DNA of 64,000 nt from Bradyrhizobium sp. Y36 (GCF_002531575.1 NZ_NWTI01000029.1:20159-84158), one strand, 5' to 3'; shown: positions 1 through 8,664, numbered from the stretch's first letter. The notes: generated by a model from the sequence alone, not told the origin. Numbers and translations are program-made.

Positions 1-1
1 C

Positions 2-220
2 GCTGGAATGGCGGGACTCGCCGTCGCTCCAACCGCCGTGGCGGCTGCGCCCGCGCCGGTGCCCGACGACGCGACGGTTGCCGAGGAACGCTTCGCGCGC
101 ATGATTGCCGCCGCGCATGCGCCCGATGTCGGCTGCGCCCGCCAGGCGGAGCGCTATGCGGACATGCATTGGCCTGACTACGTCACCGCCGCTCGGGCCG
201 TGCTCGACGCGCGCGCGTAA
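2..220 (+). CDS. C-terminal end of an unidentified protein (cut by window edge)
   Basis: The frame is open from the first bases to a TAA at 218-220, so this is most likely the last 72 residues of a gene starting outside the window. The visible part has an Ala/Pro-rich linker and then a charged segment with one Cys and a MHWPDY motif. No family is recognised. It converges on the hydrolase gene, leaving only six bases between the stops. An ATG at 8 could give a 70-residue product, but no ribosome binding site can be judged at the edge. Confidence 0.45.
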   Translation, partial: AGMAGLAVAPTAVAAAPAPVPDDATVAEERFARMIAAAHAPDVGCARQAERYADMHWPDYVTAARAVLDARA

Positions 221-226
221 TCCGCG

Positions 227-1162
227 CTATTTCTCCACCGCTCGCCGCACCTGCTCGCCGATCTGCGACAGCACCAGCTGCGCTTGCGGCAGGATCGCGC
301 CCATGGCGTGGAAATTGTGAACCATGCCGTCGTGGCAGACATGCTCGACGGCGACGCCTGCGGCGAGCAGCTTGCGGGCATAGGCATTGCCTTCATCGCG
401 CATCGGGTCGTACTCGGCGGTGTGGATGATCGCGGTCGGCAGGCCGGCCACCCGTGTTGCGCGCAGCGGAGACACGCGAGGATCGGCCGTGTCGATGCCC
501 TCAGGCAGATAGTCGGCGAGATCGGCCTCGATCGTGACGCGGTCGATCAGATGGCCCTCGGCAAAAGCTTCGCGTGAGGGCGAGGTTTCCTCGAAATCCA
601 GCACCGGGCAGATCAGACATTGCGCGGCGACGGCAAGGCCTGCGGTCTGTGCCGCTTCCTGGCAGACGATCGCCGCGAGCGTTGCACCGGCGGAATCGCC
701 GCCGACCACCAGACGGTCGGCGTCGATGCCGAGCGATGCGGCCTCGCGCGCGACCCATTCGGTGGCCGTGACCGCGTCTTCGACGGCGGCCGGAAAGGGG
801 TGCTCCGGCGCGAGCCGGTAGTCCACGGAGACGAGGCGGCAGCCGGTGGCATGCGCCAGCGCCGCCGCGATGCGGTCATGCGTGGCAATGCTGCCGGCAA
901 CCAGGCCGCCGCCGTGGAAGAACACGAAGCCCGGTGCAACCTCCTCGGCATGTGCAGGCGAGTAGAGGCGGTAGGGCACCTCGCCGGCGCGGCCAGGCAG
1001 CATGCCGTCGCGCGTCGTCACGTCAGGCGCATCAGTGCGCGCGAACTGCATCAGCTTCGCCAGCGATTGCCGCCGCGCCTCAACGCTCGGCCGGCCGCGG
1101 GCCGGCGGACCAGCCGCGGCCATCATGGTCAACAGGCGCTTTGCGAGCGGATCGAGCGACAT
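227..1162 (-). CDS. alpha/beta hydrolase, HSL/family IV esterase type
   Basis: This predicted 311-residue cytoplasmic carboxylesterase or lipase carries the hormone-sensitive-lipase signature. FFHGGG forms the oxyanion hole, GDSAG holds the nucleophilic serine, and the aspartate and histidine of the triad lie in AEYDPMRDEG and DGMVHNFHAMG. The start is set at the ATG of MSLDPLAK because AAGGA lies about ten bases upstream. An upstream in-frame start at 1204 would add 14 residues that look like leader sequence. The gene stands alone, divergent from the aminotransferase. The substrate cannot be read from sequence; small acyl esters are usual for the family. Confidence 0.85.
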   Translation of the reverse strand: MSLDPLAKRLLTMMAAAGPPARGRPSVEARRQSLAKLMQFARTDAPDVTTRDGMLPGRAGEVPYRLYSPAHAEEVAPGFVFFHGGGLVAGSIATHDRIAAALAHATGCRLVSVDYRLAPEHPFPAAVEDAVTATEWVAREAASLGIDADRLVVGGDSAGATLAAIVCQEAAQTAGLAVAAQCLICPVLDFEETSPSREAFAEGHLIDRVTIEADLADYLPEGIDTADPRVSPLRATRVAGLPTAIIHTAEYDPMRDEGNAYARKLLAAGVAVEHVCHDGMVHNFHAMGAILPQAQLVLSQIGEQVRRAVEK

Positions 1163-1281
1163 GCTGCTTCCTTTTTCCCCTGGCAGGAGAGGGTAACCCA
1201 CCACGCCCGCGCAGGGAATCCTTTAGATGTTGTGTCCAATAGTGGCGCTATAATACGGCATCACGCCAAGGGAGGCCTGAT

Positions 1282-2169
1282 ATGGCCGAGATCAGGAAGC
1301 CGATCGAATACTCACCGAGCTGGACCTTCTTCGAGGGCAAATGGCACGACGGCAACGTGCCGATCATGGGCCCGCGCACGCATGCGGCCTGGCTCGGCTC
1401 GGTGGTGTTCGACGGGGCGCGCGCCTTCGAGGGTGTCGCGCCCGATCTCGACCGTCACGTCGCGCGCGCCAATCAATCCGCGATCAATTTCGGCCTGAAG
1501 CCGGTGGTCGATACCGGCACCTGGCTCGCGCTCGCAACCGAAGGCATCGCGCGCTTTGGGGCGAATGCCGAGCTCTACGTCCGCCCGATGTACTGGGCGC
1601 AGAACGGAAGTGGCGGCGGCGTGCTGTTCGATCCCGAAACCACCAATTGGTGTCTGTGCATCTACGAGGCGCCGATGCCCAAACCCGTCGGCAACGCGAT
1701 CACCCTGTCCCCGTTCCGCCGGCCCACCGCCGAATGCGCGCCGGTCGAGGCGAAGGCGGCCTGCCTCTATCCGAACAATTCGCGCGCGCTCGCGGAAGCC
1801 GCCTCCCGCGGCTTCCAGAACGCCTTGATGCTCGACATGCTCGGCAACGTCGCCGAGTTCGGCAATTCCAACGTGTTCATGGCCAAGGACGGCGTGGTCT
1901 ACACGCCGGTGCCCAACGGCACCTTCCTCAACGGCATCACGCGCCAGCGCGTCATCGGCCTGCTGCGCGGCGACGGCGTCAATGTGGTCGAGAAGACGCT
2001 GCGCTACGCCGACTTCCTGGCGGCCGACGAGATCTTCTCCACCGGCAATTTCGCCAAGGTCGCGCCCGTGATCCGCATCGACGAGCGCGAGCTGAAGCCG
2101 GGCCCGTTCTACACCAAGGCGCGAAAGCTCTATTGGGACTTTGCGCATGCGGTGAAGCTGGCGGCGTAG
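1282..2169 (+). CDS. branched-chain amino acid aminotransferase-like, PLP class IV
   Basis: This 295-residue fold-type IV aminotransferase most likely interconverts branched-chain amino acids and their 2-oxo acids. The PLP lysine is expected at K158 in EAKAACLYPNN, followed by the GNVAEFGNSNVF segment and LNGITR near residue 220, the usual order in IlvE-type enzymes. GGGAGG precedes the ATG by seven bases. It is a single-gene unit. Because D-amino acid aminotransferases and aminodeoxychorismate lyase share this fold, ilvE is likely but not proven, and a second ilvE copy elsewhere in the genome is possible. Confidence 0.85.
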   Translation: MAEIRKPIEYSPSWTFFEGKWHDGNVPIMGPRTHAAWLGSVVFDGARAFEGVAPDLDRHVARANQSAINFGLKPVVDTGTWLALATEGIARFGANAELYVRPMYWAQNGSGGGVLFDPETTNWCLCIYEAPMPKPVGNAITLSPFRRPTAECAPVEAKAACLYPNNSRALAEAASRGFQNALMLDMLGNVAEFGNSNVFMAKDGVVYTPVPNGTFLNGITRQRVIGLLRGDGVNVVEKTLRYADFLAADEIFSTGNFAKVAPVIRIDERELKPGPFYTKARKLYWDFAHAVKLAA

Positions 2170-2197
2170 GCGCATACGCGCCCGGGAGCCCACTATC

Positions 2198-2316
2198 ATC
2201 GTCCGCCTAGTGCGGAATTGCGCACAGGGGCGGACGATCCAGTATTCCAGAGGCCGCAGTGATTGACCCGATGGGCCGCGGCGTACTGGATGCCCCGCCC
2301 GCGCGGGGCATGACAC
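2198..2316. repeat. palindromic intergenic repeat between convergent genes
   Basis: An outer inverted repeat ATCGTCCGCC (2198-2207) pairs with GGCGGACGAT (2229-2238). It encloses a near-perfect palindrome at 2210-2225 (GTGCG, AATT core, CGCAC). A second hairpin pairs ATGCCCCGC (2290-2298) with GCGGGGCAT (2303-2311). From memory, the middle segment resembles a dispersed Bradyrhizobium repeat. It lies between the stops of two convergent genes and could also end transcription, although no T-tract is present. Confidence 0.6.
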
Positions 2317-2322
2317 CTGTTT

Positions 2323-2940
2323 CTAACGGCAGCGCTTGAACCGGCTGAACTGAAACGCCTGCGCCGAATCCCACGGCGTGCGGTGCGTTTCGCTACGCGT
2401 CTCGATCAGCTCGAACTCCGGCCCGAGCTCCGCTGCGAGGCTGGCGCTGTCATGGCGCTGCACTGGCAGGCCGCTGCACTTCTCCGGACCGTCGGGTGCG
2501 AACGTCGCAATGATGACGTGGCCGCCGGGGGCAACCGCAGACCGCAGGCGTTCGACGTAAGCCGCCCTGTCGCGGGGATCGGTCAGGAAGTGAAAGGCGG
2601 CGCGATCGTGCCAGACCTCGTAGGTCTTGGCGGGCTGCCATGTCGTGGCGTCGGCGACGATCCAGCTGGTCGTTGACGCGGCGTGGCCAAGGCGCTTCCT
2701 GGCAGCATCAAGCGCGTTCGCGGAGAGATCGAGCACGGAGACGTCGCGATATCCGTCCTGCAACAATGCATCGACCAGACGGGACGCGCCGCCGCCGATA
2801 TCGATGATGGCCGCGTCATGATCTGGACCGGTCGCCCGGATCATTGCGAGCGAGGTCGAGGGGCTATTCTGAAACCAGCTGACCTCGGCCTCGCCCTTGG
2901 TGGCGTAGACTTCGTCCCAATGGGAACTTCGGTCGGACAT
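2323..2940 (-). CDS. class I SAM-dependent methyltransferase
   Basis: The 205-residue protein has the Rossmann motif DIGGGASRLVDALL near residue 46, an acidic SVLDLS second strand, and a WHDRAAFHFLTDPRDRAAY post-motif typical of small thiol or metalloid methyltransferases. The N-terminal HWDEVYATKGEAEVSWFQ is a common signature of this group. It lies just downstream of phaR on the same strand with a gap of 42 bases, so the two may be co-transcribed. The substrate is unknown. Confidence 0.8.
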   Translation of the reverse strand: MSDRSSHWDEVYATKGEAEVSWFQNSPSTSLAMIRATGPDHDAAIIDIGGGASRLVDALLQDGYRDVSVLDLSANALDAARKRLGHAASTTSWIVADATTWQPAKTYEVWHDRAAFHFLTDPRDRAAYVERLRSAVAPGGHVIIATFAPDGPEKCSGLPVQRHDSASLAAELGPEFELIETRSETHRTPWDSAQAFQFSRFKRCR

Positions 2941-2982
2941 CGCGCATCCTCCGGCTCATTGGGTGCGGAGGTAAAGAGAGAC

Positions 2983-3570
2983 CTATTCGTCCTTCTTCGA
3001 CATCCGCTCCAGGCGGTCCTGCATTTCCTTCATTTGCTGGCGCAAATCGTCGATGTTGCTGTCCTTCGGCGTTTCCGCATTCGTATCAGGCTCCGACTCG
3101 GCGCTCGCCGGGCGTGGCGGGGCGAACGGCTTGAACATCGAGAAGGTCTGCTGGAACAGCTCCATGTTGCGGCGGACCTGTTCTTCCAGGGGAGCAAAAG
3201 GAGTGCCGGACAGGGTGTTGGCGATCTGCTTGCGGAACTTCTCTTGCTCCTGGGTCAGGGTCGCGATCGACTGCTCCAGATATTTCGGCACCACCATCTG
3301 CATGCTGTCGCCGTAGAAGCGGATGAGCTGGCGCAGGAAAGTGGTTGGCAGCAGGTTCTGGCCGGCCTTGTTCTCCTGCTCGAAGATGATCTGGGCGAGC
3401 ACGGAGCGGGTGATGTCGTCGCCGGTCTTGGCGTCATAGACCAGGAAATCTTCGCCATCCTTGACCATCGCGGCGAGGTCTTCCAGCGTCACGTAGGTGC
3501 TCGTCCCGGTGTTATAGAGCCGGCGGTTCGCGTATTTCTTGATGGTCGTGGGTTGGTCTGATTTCGCCAT
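2983..3570 (-). CDS. phaR: polyhydroxyalkanoate synthesis repressor PhaR
   Basis: This 195-residue protein has the PHB/PHA accumulation regulator DNA-binding domain at its N-terminus (KKYANRRLYNTGTSTYVTL, residues about 11-29), followed by a PHB_acc segment (LLPTTFLRQLIRFYGDSMQ) and an acidic helical tail. PhaR binds DNA when PHB is absent and binds nascent PHB granules when they form, so it represses phasin genes and often itself. It is divergent from phaA across 313 bases, which fits local control of PHB synthesis. Confidence 0.93.
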   Translation of the reverse strand: MAKSDQPTTIKKYANRRLYNTGTSTYVTLEDLAAMVKDGEDFLVYDAKTGDDITRSVLAQIIFEQENKAGQNLLPTTFLRQLIRFYGDSMQMVVPKYLEQSIATLTQEQEKFRKQIANTLSGTPFAPLEEQVRRNMELFQQTFSMFKPFAPPRPASAESEPDTNAETPKDSNIDDLRQQMKEMQDRLERMSKKDE

Positions 3571-3883
3571 GGGCTCTCACTTGCAAGCGCGGAGAACGGG
3601 AACCGAGCGGGCTATGCCGCAGGGCGGGAAGAGTACGCAACGCAACAAAATAAGCATTTTCAAAGGGCTTACGCTACCGTTTTGTGCGGCACGGTTAATC
3701 GCGGAGCAAAATCTTGCTTGCGAAAGCGCCAAGAACGCTATTTTGAATGCGCTGCGGCATGAATTCGGTCGCCGGCCGATTGACATGCCTCAACGACGTT
3801 AACAGGATGGCTCACGACACTGGCGAGCCGTTTCTCTAGCTCCGCCTGCCCTTTCAAAGAACCTCAAGCCTCAGGAGATGCCT
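3571..3883. promoter_or_regulatory. divergent phaR-phaA control region
   Basis: This 313-base gap holds no gene I can support. It must carry the promoters for phaR (left) and phaA (right). It is more AT-rich than its surroundings from 3640 to 3760 and has a tandem GCAAC motif at 3637-3646 and TTGCTTGCG near 3715. These resemble TGC/GCA half-sites that PhaR proteins are known to use, but assigning them as PhaR sites is inference. Confidence 0.4.
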
Positions 3884-5062
3884 ATGTCAGACGATGTCGT
3901 CATCGTCAGCGCCGCCCGCACCCCGGTCGGAAGCTTCAACGGAGCGTTCGCGACCCTTCCCGCCCATGATCTCGGCGCGATCGCCATCAAGGCCGCGCTG
4001 GAGCGCGGTGGCATCGAGCCCGGCCGGGTCTCGGAAGTCATCATGGGCCAGATCCTGACCGCTGCCCAGGGCCAGAACCCGGCCCGCCAGGCCTCGATCG
4101 GCGCCGGCATCCCGGTGGAGAGCCCGGCCTGGGGCGTCAACCAGCTTTGCGGCTCGGGCCTGCGCACGGTGGCGCTCGGTTATCAGGCGCTGCTCAACGG
4201 CGATTCCGAGATCGTGGTTGCCGGCGGCCAGGAATCCATGAGCATGGCCCCGCACGCCCAGTATCTGCGCGGCGGCGTCAAGATGGGTCCCGTCGAGTTC
4301 GTCGACACCATGATCAAGGACGGCCTGTGGGATGCCTTCAACGGCTACCACATGGGCAACACCGCCGAGAACGTCGCGCGGCAGTGGCAGATCACCCGTG
4401 CCCAGCAGGACGAGTTTGCGGTTGCCTCGCAGCAGAAGGCCGAGGCGGCGCAGAAGGCCGGCAAGTTCAACGACGAGATCGTCCCCGTCACCATCAAGAC
4501 CCGCAAGGGCGACGTCGTCGTCAGCGCCGACGAATATCCGCGCCATGGCGCAACGCTCGACGCGATGGCCAAGCTCCGTCCCGCTTTCGAGAAGGACGGC
4601 ACGGTTACCGCGGGCTCGGCCTCCGGCATCAATGACGGCGCTGCCGCCGTGGTGCTGATGACCGCCAAGCAGGCGGCCAAGGAAGGCAAGAAGCCGCTCG
4701 CGCGCATCGTGTCCTGGGCGCAGGCCGGCGTCGATCCGAAGATCATGGGCTCGGGTCCGATCCCGGCCTCACGCGCCGCGCTGAAGAAGGCCGGCTGGAA
4801 CGTCGGCGACCTCGATCTGATCGAGGCCAACGAAGCCTTCGCGGCGCAGGCCTGTGCCGTCAACAAGGACCTCGGCTGGGATACCTCCAGGGTCAACGTC
4901 AACGGCGGCGCGATCGCGATCGGTCATCCCGTCGGTGCCTCCGGCGCACGCGTGCTGGTGACCTTGCTGCACGAGATGCAGAAGCGCGATTCGAAGAAGG
5001 GCCTTGCCACGCTGTGCATCGGCGGCGGCATGGGTATCGCGATGTGTCTGGCGCGCGACTGA
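3884..5062 (+). CDS. phaA: acetyl-CoA acetyltransferase (beta-ketothiolase)
   Basis: This 392-residue biosynthetic thiolase condenses two acetyl-CoA into acetoacetyl-CoA, the first step of PHB synthesis. The acyl-accepting cysteine lies in NQLCGSGLR near residue 89. NVNGGAIAIGHPVGASGAR carries the catalytic histidine, and CIGGGMGIAM supplies the second cysteine. AGGAG at 3873-3877 touches the first possible ATG (3878) but is spaced six bases from the ATG at 3884, so 3884 is chosen. A strong terminator follows the gene, so phaB has its own promoter. Confidence 0.95.
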   Translation: MSDDVVIVSAARTPVGSFNGAFATLPAHDLGAIAIKAALERGGIEPGRVSEVIMGQILTAAQGQNPARQASIGAGIPVESPAWGVNQLCGSGLRTVALGYQALLNGDSEIVVAGGQESMSMAPHAQYLRGGVKMGPVEFVDTMIKDGLWDAFNGYHMGNTAENVARQWQITRAQQDEFAVASQQKAEAAQKAGKFNDEIVPVTIKTRKGDVVVSADEYPRHGATLDAMAKLRPAFEKDGTVTAGSASGINDGAAAVVLMTAKQAAKEGKKPLARIVSWAQAGVDPKIMGSGPIPASRAALKKAGWNVGDLDLIEANEAFAAQACAVNKDLGWDTSRVNVNGGAIAIGHPVGASGARVLVTLLHEMQKRDSKKGLATLCIGGGMGIAMCLARD

Positions 5063-5147
5063 AGGTGACTGACGCGTAGCTGACATGTGGTGTCTCGCGT
5101 GCGCTGCACACGTCAGTGAGTGCGTTGCACGCGATTAAAAAGGCAGC

Positions 5148-5175
5148 GGTTGCAAATCAAATATTCTTCGCAACC
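5148..5175. promoter_or_regulatory. inverted repeat GGTTGC-N16-GCAACC upstream of phaB
   Basis: GGTTGC (5148-5153) and GCAACC (5170-5175) form an inverted repeat around an AT-rich centre, and TGCGTTGCACGCG lies just upstream at 5121. The same GCAAC words occur in the phaR-phaA gap. It may be an operator for a PHB regulator or only a weak stem before the phaA terminator. Confidence 0.25.
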
Positions 5176-5199
5176 CCGCAGGCCTCGACTAAATACAAA

Positions 5200-5230
5200 C
5201 GCCCGGCTCAACGCCGGGCGTTTTGTTCTT
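5200..5230 (+). terminator. rho-independent terminator of phaA
   Basis: CGCCCGGC (5200-5207) pairs perfectly with GCCGGGCG (5213-5220) around a five-base loop and is followed by TTTTGTTCTT. This is a textbook intrinsic terminator on the plus strand, 138 bases after the phaA stop codon. Confidence 0.9.
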
Positions 5231-5327
5231 GATGTCCGTCAAACCAACCGCATAATCCAACGTTAAAAACAATCACTCCAGAAACGTCCGAAGAGTCCAA
5301 GGAAGAGTCCAAGGGAAGGAATACGAC

Positions 5328-6053
5328 ATGGCACGTGTTGCATTGGTCACGGGTGGTACGCGGGGCATCGGTGCTGCGATCAGCAAGGCGCTGAAGGCGG
5401 CTGGATACAAGGTTGCGGCGAGCTATGCCGGCAACGACGCGGCCGCGGAGAAGTTCAAGGCCGAGACCGGCATTGCCGTCTACAAATGGGACGTCAGCAG
5501 TTTCGACGCCTGCGCCGAAGGCGTGAAGAAGGTCGAGGCCGATCTCGGGCCGATCGAGGTGCTCGTCAACAATGCCGGCATCACCCGCGACACCGCCTTC
5601 CACAAGATGACGCTCGAGCAGTGGAACGCCGTCATCAACACCAATCTCGGCTCGCTCTTCAACATGACCCGCCAGGTCATCGAGGGCATGCGTGCGCGCA
5701 AGTTCGGCCGCATCATCTCGATCTCGTCGATCAACGGACAGAAGGGGCAGTTCGGCCAGGTCAACTATTCCGCAGCGAAGGCCGGCGACATCGGCTTCAC
5801 CAAGGCGCTGGCGCTGGAGAATGCCAAGGGTGGCATCACCGTGAACGCGATCTGCCCCGGCTACATCAACACCGAGATGGTGCAGGCGGTGCCGAAGGAC
5901 GTTTTGGAGAAGAACGTAATCCCGCAGATCCCGGCCAACCGGCTCGGCGAGCCCGAGGAGATTGCCCGCGCGGTCGTGTTCCTTGCGGCCGACGAGTCCG
6001 GTTTCATCACCGGCTCGACGCTGACGGTCAACGGCGGCCAGTACATGGTGTGA
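5328..6053 (+). CDS. phaB: acetoacetyl-CoA reductase
   Basis: This 241-residue short-chain dehydrogenase reduces acetoacetyl-CoA to (R)-3-hydroxybutyryl-CoA with NADPH, giving the PHB monomer. TGGTRGIG near residue 9 is the cofactor loop and NNAG is conserved. The catalytic tetrad residues are in SSINGQKGQFGQVNYSAAKAG (Ser, Tyr, Lys). The chain ends in the PhaB/FabG-type GSTLTVNGGQYMV. GAAGGA precedes the ATG. The PHB synthase gene phaC is not in the window. Confidence 0.94.
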   Translation: MARVALVTGGTRGIGAAISKALKAAGYKVAASYAGNDAAAEKFKAETGIAVYKWDVSSFDACAEGVKKVEADLGPIEVLVNNAGITRDTAFHKMTLEQWNAVINTNLGSLFNMTRQVIEGMRARKFGRIISISSINGQKGQFGQVNYSAAKAGDIGFTKALALENAKGGITVNAICPGYINTEMVQAVPKDVLEKNVIPQIPANRLGEPEEIARAVVFLAADESGFITGSTLTVNGGQYMV

Positions 6054-6093
6054 TGCGATCGCATCACGCCGGCTGATATTTTTCACAGCGTCG

Positions 6094-6209
6094 TGCCCGG
6101 GCTTGTCTCGGGCATTCCCACATGCACTGTCATTCCGGGGCGTCGCGACAGCGGCGAACCCGGAATCTCGAGATTCCGGGTCTGGCGCTATGCGCCATCC
6201 CGGAATGAC
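6094..6209. repeat. palindromic repeat pair downstream of phaB
   Basis: A hairpin at 6094-6114 (TGCCCGGG paired with CTCGGGCA) is followed by an 81-base element at 6129-6209. Its ends GTCATTCCGGG and CCCGGAATGAC are exact inverted copies, and its centre (6159-6180) is a perfect 22-base palindrome. This family looks dispersed in Bradyrhizobium intergenic DNA. The element sits directly in front of the exporter start codon and may form RNA stems between phaB and that gene. Confidence 0.7.
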
Positions 6210-6222
6210 GAGGCCTTCCACA

Positions 6223-7092
6223 ATGACTCCCCGTACCGCCACGCTGATCGGCTTGACCGCGATCCTGATGTGGTCGCTGCTCTCGGTGATGACGGTGGCG
6301 ACCGGAAAGATCCCGGCGTTTCAGCTTGCTGCGATGACGTTTGCGATCGGCGGTCTGGTCGGCCTGCTCACCTGGATCGGCCGCGGCGATGCGGCGAAGA
6401 GCCTCCGTCAGCCGCTCGTCGTCTGGGTCGTCGGCGTCGGCGGCCTGTTCGGCTATCATGCGCTGTATTTTCTCGCGCTCCGCTTCGCGCCGCCGGCCGA
6501 AGCCGGCCTTCTGAACTACATGTGGCCGCTGCTGATCGTGCTGTTCTCGTCCTTTCTGCCCGGCGAGCGGCTCGCGCTGCATCACATCGTCGGCGCGGTG
6601 CTCGGCCTCGTCGGCACCGTGCTGCTGTTCGCCGGCAACACCAGCGGGTTTGCGCCGGGGGCGGTGCCGGGGTTGATCGCAGCCTTCATCGCCGCGTTCG
6701 TCTGGGCGGCCTATTCGGTGCTGTCACGCCGGTTGAAGGCGGTGCCGACCGACGCCGTCGCGGGCTTCTGTCTGGCCACCTCGGGTCTTGCCGCACTGAT
6801 GCATGGCCTGCTCGAGACCACGGTCTGGCCGGAGACGACGCTGCAATGGCTCGCGGTGATCGCGCTCGGCATCGGCCCCGTCGGCGCCGCGTTCTACGCC
6901 TGGGACATCGGCATGAAGCGCGGCGACATCCGCGTGCTCGGCGCCGCCTCCTACGCGACGCCGCTGCTCTCGACCGGCTTTCTCATCGCCGCGGGTTTCG
7001 CCAAGGCCAGTGCCAACATCGCGCTCGCGGCGATCCTGATCGCCGGCGGCGGCCTGATCGCGGCCAAGGACATGGTGCTGCGGAAGCGATGA
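6223..7092 (+). CDS. EamA/DMT-superfamily transporter
   Basis: This roughly 289-residue inner-membrane protein has about ten hydrophobic segments in two EamA repeats. RFAPPAEAGLLNYMWPLLIVLFS ends the first repeat and GAASYATPLLSTGFLIAAGF falls in the second. Proteins of this type export amino acids or other metabolites, and no substrate can be assigned. The start at MTPRTATL is preferred because the longer frame reads through the upstream palindromic repeat; MTRPSTM at 6205 is an alternative. Its stop overlaps the next start by four bases. Confidence 0.8.
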   Translation: MTPRTATLIGLTAILMWSLLSVMTVATGKIPAFQLAAMTFAIGGLVGLLTWIGRGDAAKSLRQPLVVWVVGVGGLFGYHALYFLALRFAPPAEAGLLNYMWPLLIVLFSSFLPGERLALHHIVGAVLGLVGTVLLFAGNTSGFAPGAVPGLIAAFIAAFVWAAYSVLSRRLKAVPTDAVAGFCLATSGLAALMHGLLETTVWPETTLQWLAVIALGIGPVGAAFYAWDIGMKRGDIRVLGAASYATPLLSTGFLIAAGFAKASANIALAAILIAGGGLIAAKDMVLRKR

Positions 7093-7373
7093 TCCGTCCG
7101 TTCGCCATCTCGCTGCTGTTGATGGCTGACCTCGCCTGCTCGGGCGCCGTGGCACAGGTCGCAGCGAAGCCCGAGACATTCACCGGCATCAACCGGAAGG
7201 AAAGCGTGCGCGGCCGTCCCGAGACCGCCACGGTCTCTGACGGAAAATCCTTCGTTCAGCTGACTGAGCGGGACTATCGGGCAGGCGGCTTTCGGCCGCC
7301 TTACGAGACGCTTCCCACGATCGTCGTGCGACGATTGCCCGTGCGGAGCCGCGCTCCGGCCAGTCACGACTGA
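7089..7373 (+). CDS. small exported hypothetical protein
   Basis: This 94-residue protein starts in an ATGA overlap with the transporter stop, so it is translationally coupled. The N-terminus is a clear Sec signal peptide (IRPFAISLLLMADLACSGAVAQ) with probable cleavage after AVAQ. The mature part of about 70 residues is basic and carries no recognised domain. Coupling to an exporter hints at a periplasmic role, but nothing more can be said. Confidence 0.6.
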   Translation: MIRPFAISLLLMADLACSGAVAQVAAKPETFTGINRKESVRGRPETATVSDGKSFVQLTERDYRAGGFRPPYETLPTIVVRRLPVRSRAPASHD

Positions 7374-7380
7374 TCTGCAG

Positions 7381-8067
7381 CTAAGGCGCCGGCTGCCAGC
7401 CCGGCGGCCGGTACATCGCTTCGGGAATCTGTCCGAGCTCGGAGCGCTGCAGGCGCTGCGGCGTCAGGCCGTAGAATTCCTGGAAGCTGAGGATCAGCGG
7501 GCGCCATTTGTCGGGATCGATGCGGTTGGGCGCGCCCTCCATCATGATCTCGGGGTGGGCATGCACGCGCGTGATGCGGAGCTCGATCGCAGCCAGATTG
7601 CCGCGCCAGACCGCATCGTCCTGCGCCATCTCGTGCACGTGAGCGACCTTCGCTTCCATCTGCACCGGGCACTCGGCAGCGCGCGGAGCGCTGACCGTTT
7701 CGCCGAGTTGCGCCCTCAGGCCACTGAGGCCGAACTTGTCCTTCTCGTGCCGGTAACCGCGATGGCGCTTTCCGGGCGGCACGGGATCCGAGCCCGTGGT
7801 GCGGGCGAGGCGGTCAACCGCGGCGACGAGATCGGCCGACGGCAGATTGAGTACGCATTCGCCGGTGCGAATCATGTTCTCGGTGGTTTTGGAATTGCGG
7901 GCGAGCCCGAGCATGCAGCGCCATCCGACCCACCAAGCCGAGGACATCGGCGCGAGATTGTACGAGCCATCCTCATTGGTCGTCCCGATCAGGACGACGG
8001 GCGTTCCGAAATACAAAATGGCGGGGTCGATCTGGACGGCCGAAGGACCGAGTGTTCCGTGCATCAT
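7381..8067 (-). CDS. flavin reductase-like (FMN-binding split barrel) protein
   Basis: This 228-residue protein begins with PAILYFGTPVVLIGTTNEDG and PMSSAWWVGWRCMLGLA, the pattern of the flavin-reductase-like split barrel. ARNSKTTENMIRTGECVLNLP is the next conserved stretch. Family members bind FMN and reduce flavin for a partner oxygenase or act as small flavoproteins. No oxygenase lies nearby. Two adjacent methionines (8067, 8064) can serve as start. Confidence 0.75.
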   Translation of the reverse strand: MMHGTLGPSAVQIDPAILYFGTPVVLIGTTNEDGSYNLAPMSSAWWVGWRCMLGLARNSKTTENMIRTGECVLNLPSADLVAAVDRLARTTGSDPVPPGKRHRGYRHEKDKFGLSGLRAQLGETVSAPRAAECPVQMEAKVAHVHEMAQDDAVWRGNLAAIELRITRVHAHPEIMMEGAPNRIDPDKWRPLILSFQEFYGLTPQRLQRSELGQIPEAMYRPPGWQPAP

Positions 8068-8140
8068 GCGCTCCTCTTGGTTGGATGCGCTGTGCTAGAG
8101 CGGGAAGCGGACCGAACCCACCCGATTCCGGATTGCGACC

Positions 8141-8246
8141 CTAAAGCGAGATGAGATCTGGATGAATCGTCATCGCGCTTTAGGTTGTTGTTTGCGCATG
8201 ATCTTTCCGGAAAACCGCTTCGCACTTTTCCGGATCATGCTTTAGG
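8141..8246. repeat. dispersed palindromic repeat (CATGATC / CCGGATCATG type)
   Basis: Two stems are visible. CTAAAGCG-GATGA (8141-8154) pairs with TCATCGCGCTTTAG (8170-8183). GCATGATC with CCGGAAAA, starting near 8195, pairs with TTTTCCGGATCATGC ending near 8240. This motif is very common between genes in Bradyrhizobium. The element's right edge supplies the stop codon of the cupin gene. Confidence 0.7.
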
Positions 8247-8664
8247 GCTCCCAGCCCTTCGGTGCGAGCTCGAAGCCTGCGAACTCGAACGCAGGTGCCA
8301 CGGTGCAGCCGACCAGCGTCCACTCGCCGGTGGTTTCCGCCATCTGCCAGGCCTGTGCCGGCACGATCGCCTGCGGCCGTTCGCCATTGGCGAGGTCGGT
8401 GCCCAGCCGCACCTCGTGCTGCGAGCAGCCGTCATGGGCGATGCGCAGCATCAAGGGGCTGCCGGCGTAATAGTGCCACGTCTCGACCGCATCGACGCGA
8501 TGCCAGTGCGAACGCTCGCCGCGCGCGAGCAGGAAGTAGATCAAGGTCGAGCGCGAACGCCCGTTGGCGTCCGTGGCCTGATCGCGAAACGTCTCGCGGT
8601 AGTGACCGCCCTCGGGATGGGGCCGCAATTCGAGGCGCACGATGATCTCGGCTGCAGTCGGCAT
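8242..8664 (-). CDS. cupin domain protein, DUF985 type
   Basis: This 140-residue single-domain cupin shows the DUF985 pattern: LRPHPEGGHYRETFRD near the N-terminus, TLIYFLLARGERSHWHRVDAVETWHYYAG with metal-binding histidines, and EFAGFELAPKGWEP at the C-terminus. Family members are small beta-barrel proteins whose chemistry is mostly unknown. The stop codon falls inside the adjacent repeat element, so the repeat may have trimmed or replaced the original 3' end. Possibly co-transcribed with gloB, 22 bases upstream. Confidence 0.8.
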   Translation of the reverse strand: MPTAAEIIVRLELRPHPEGGHYRETFRDQATDANGRSRSTLIYFLLARGERSHWHRVDAVETWHYYAGSPLMLRIAHDGCSQHEVRLGTDLANGERPQAIVPAQAWQMAETTGEWTLVGCTVAPAFEFAGFELAPKGWEP

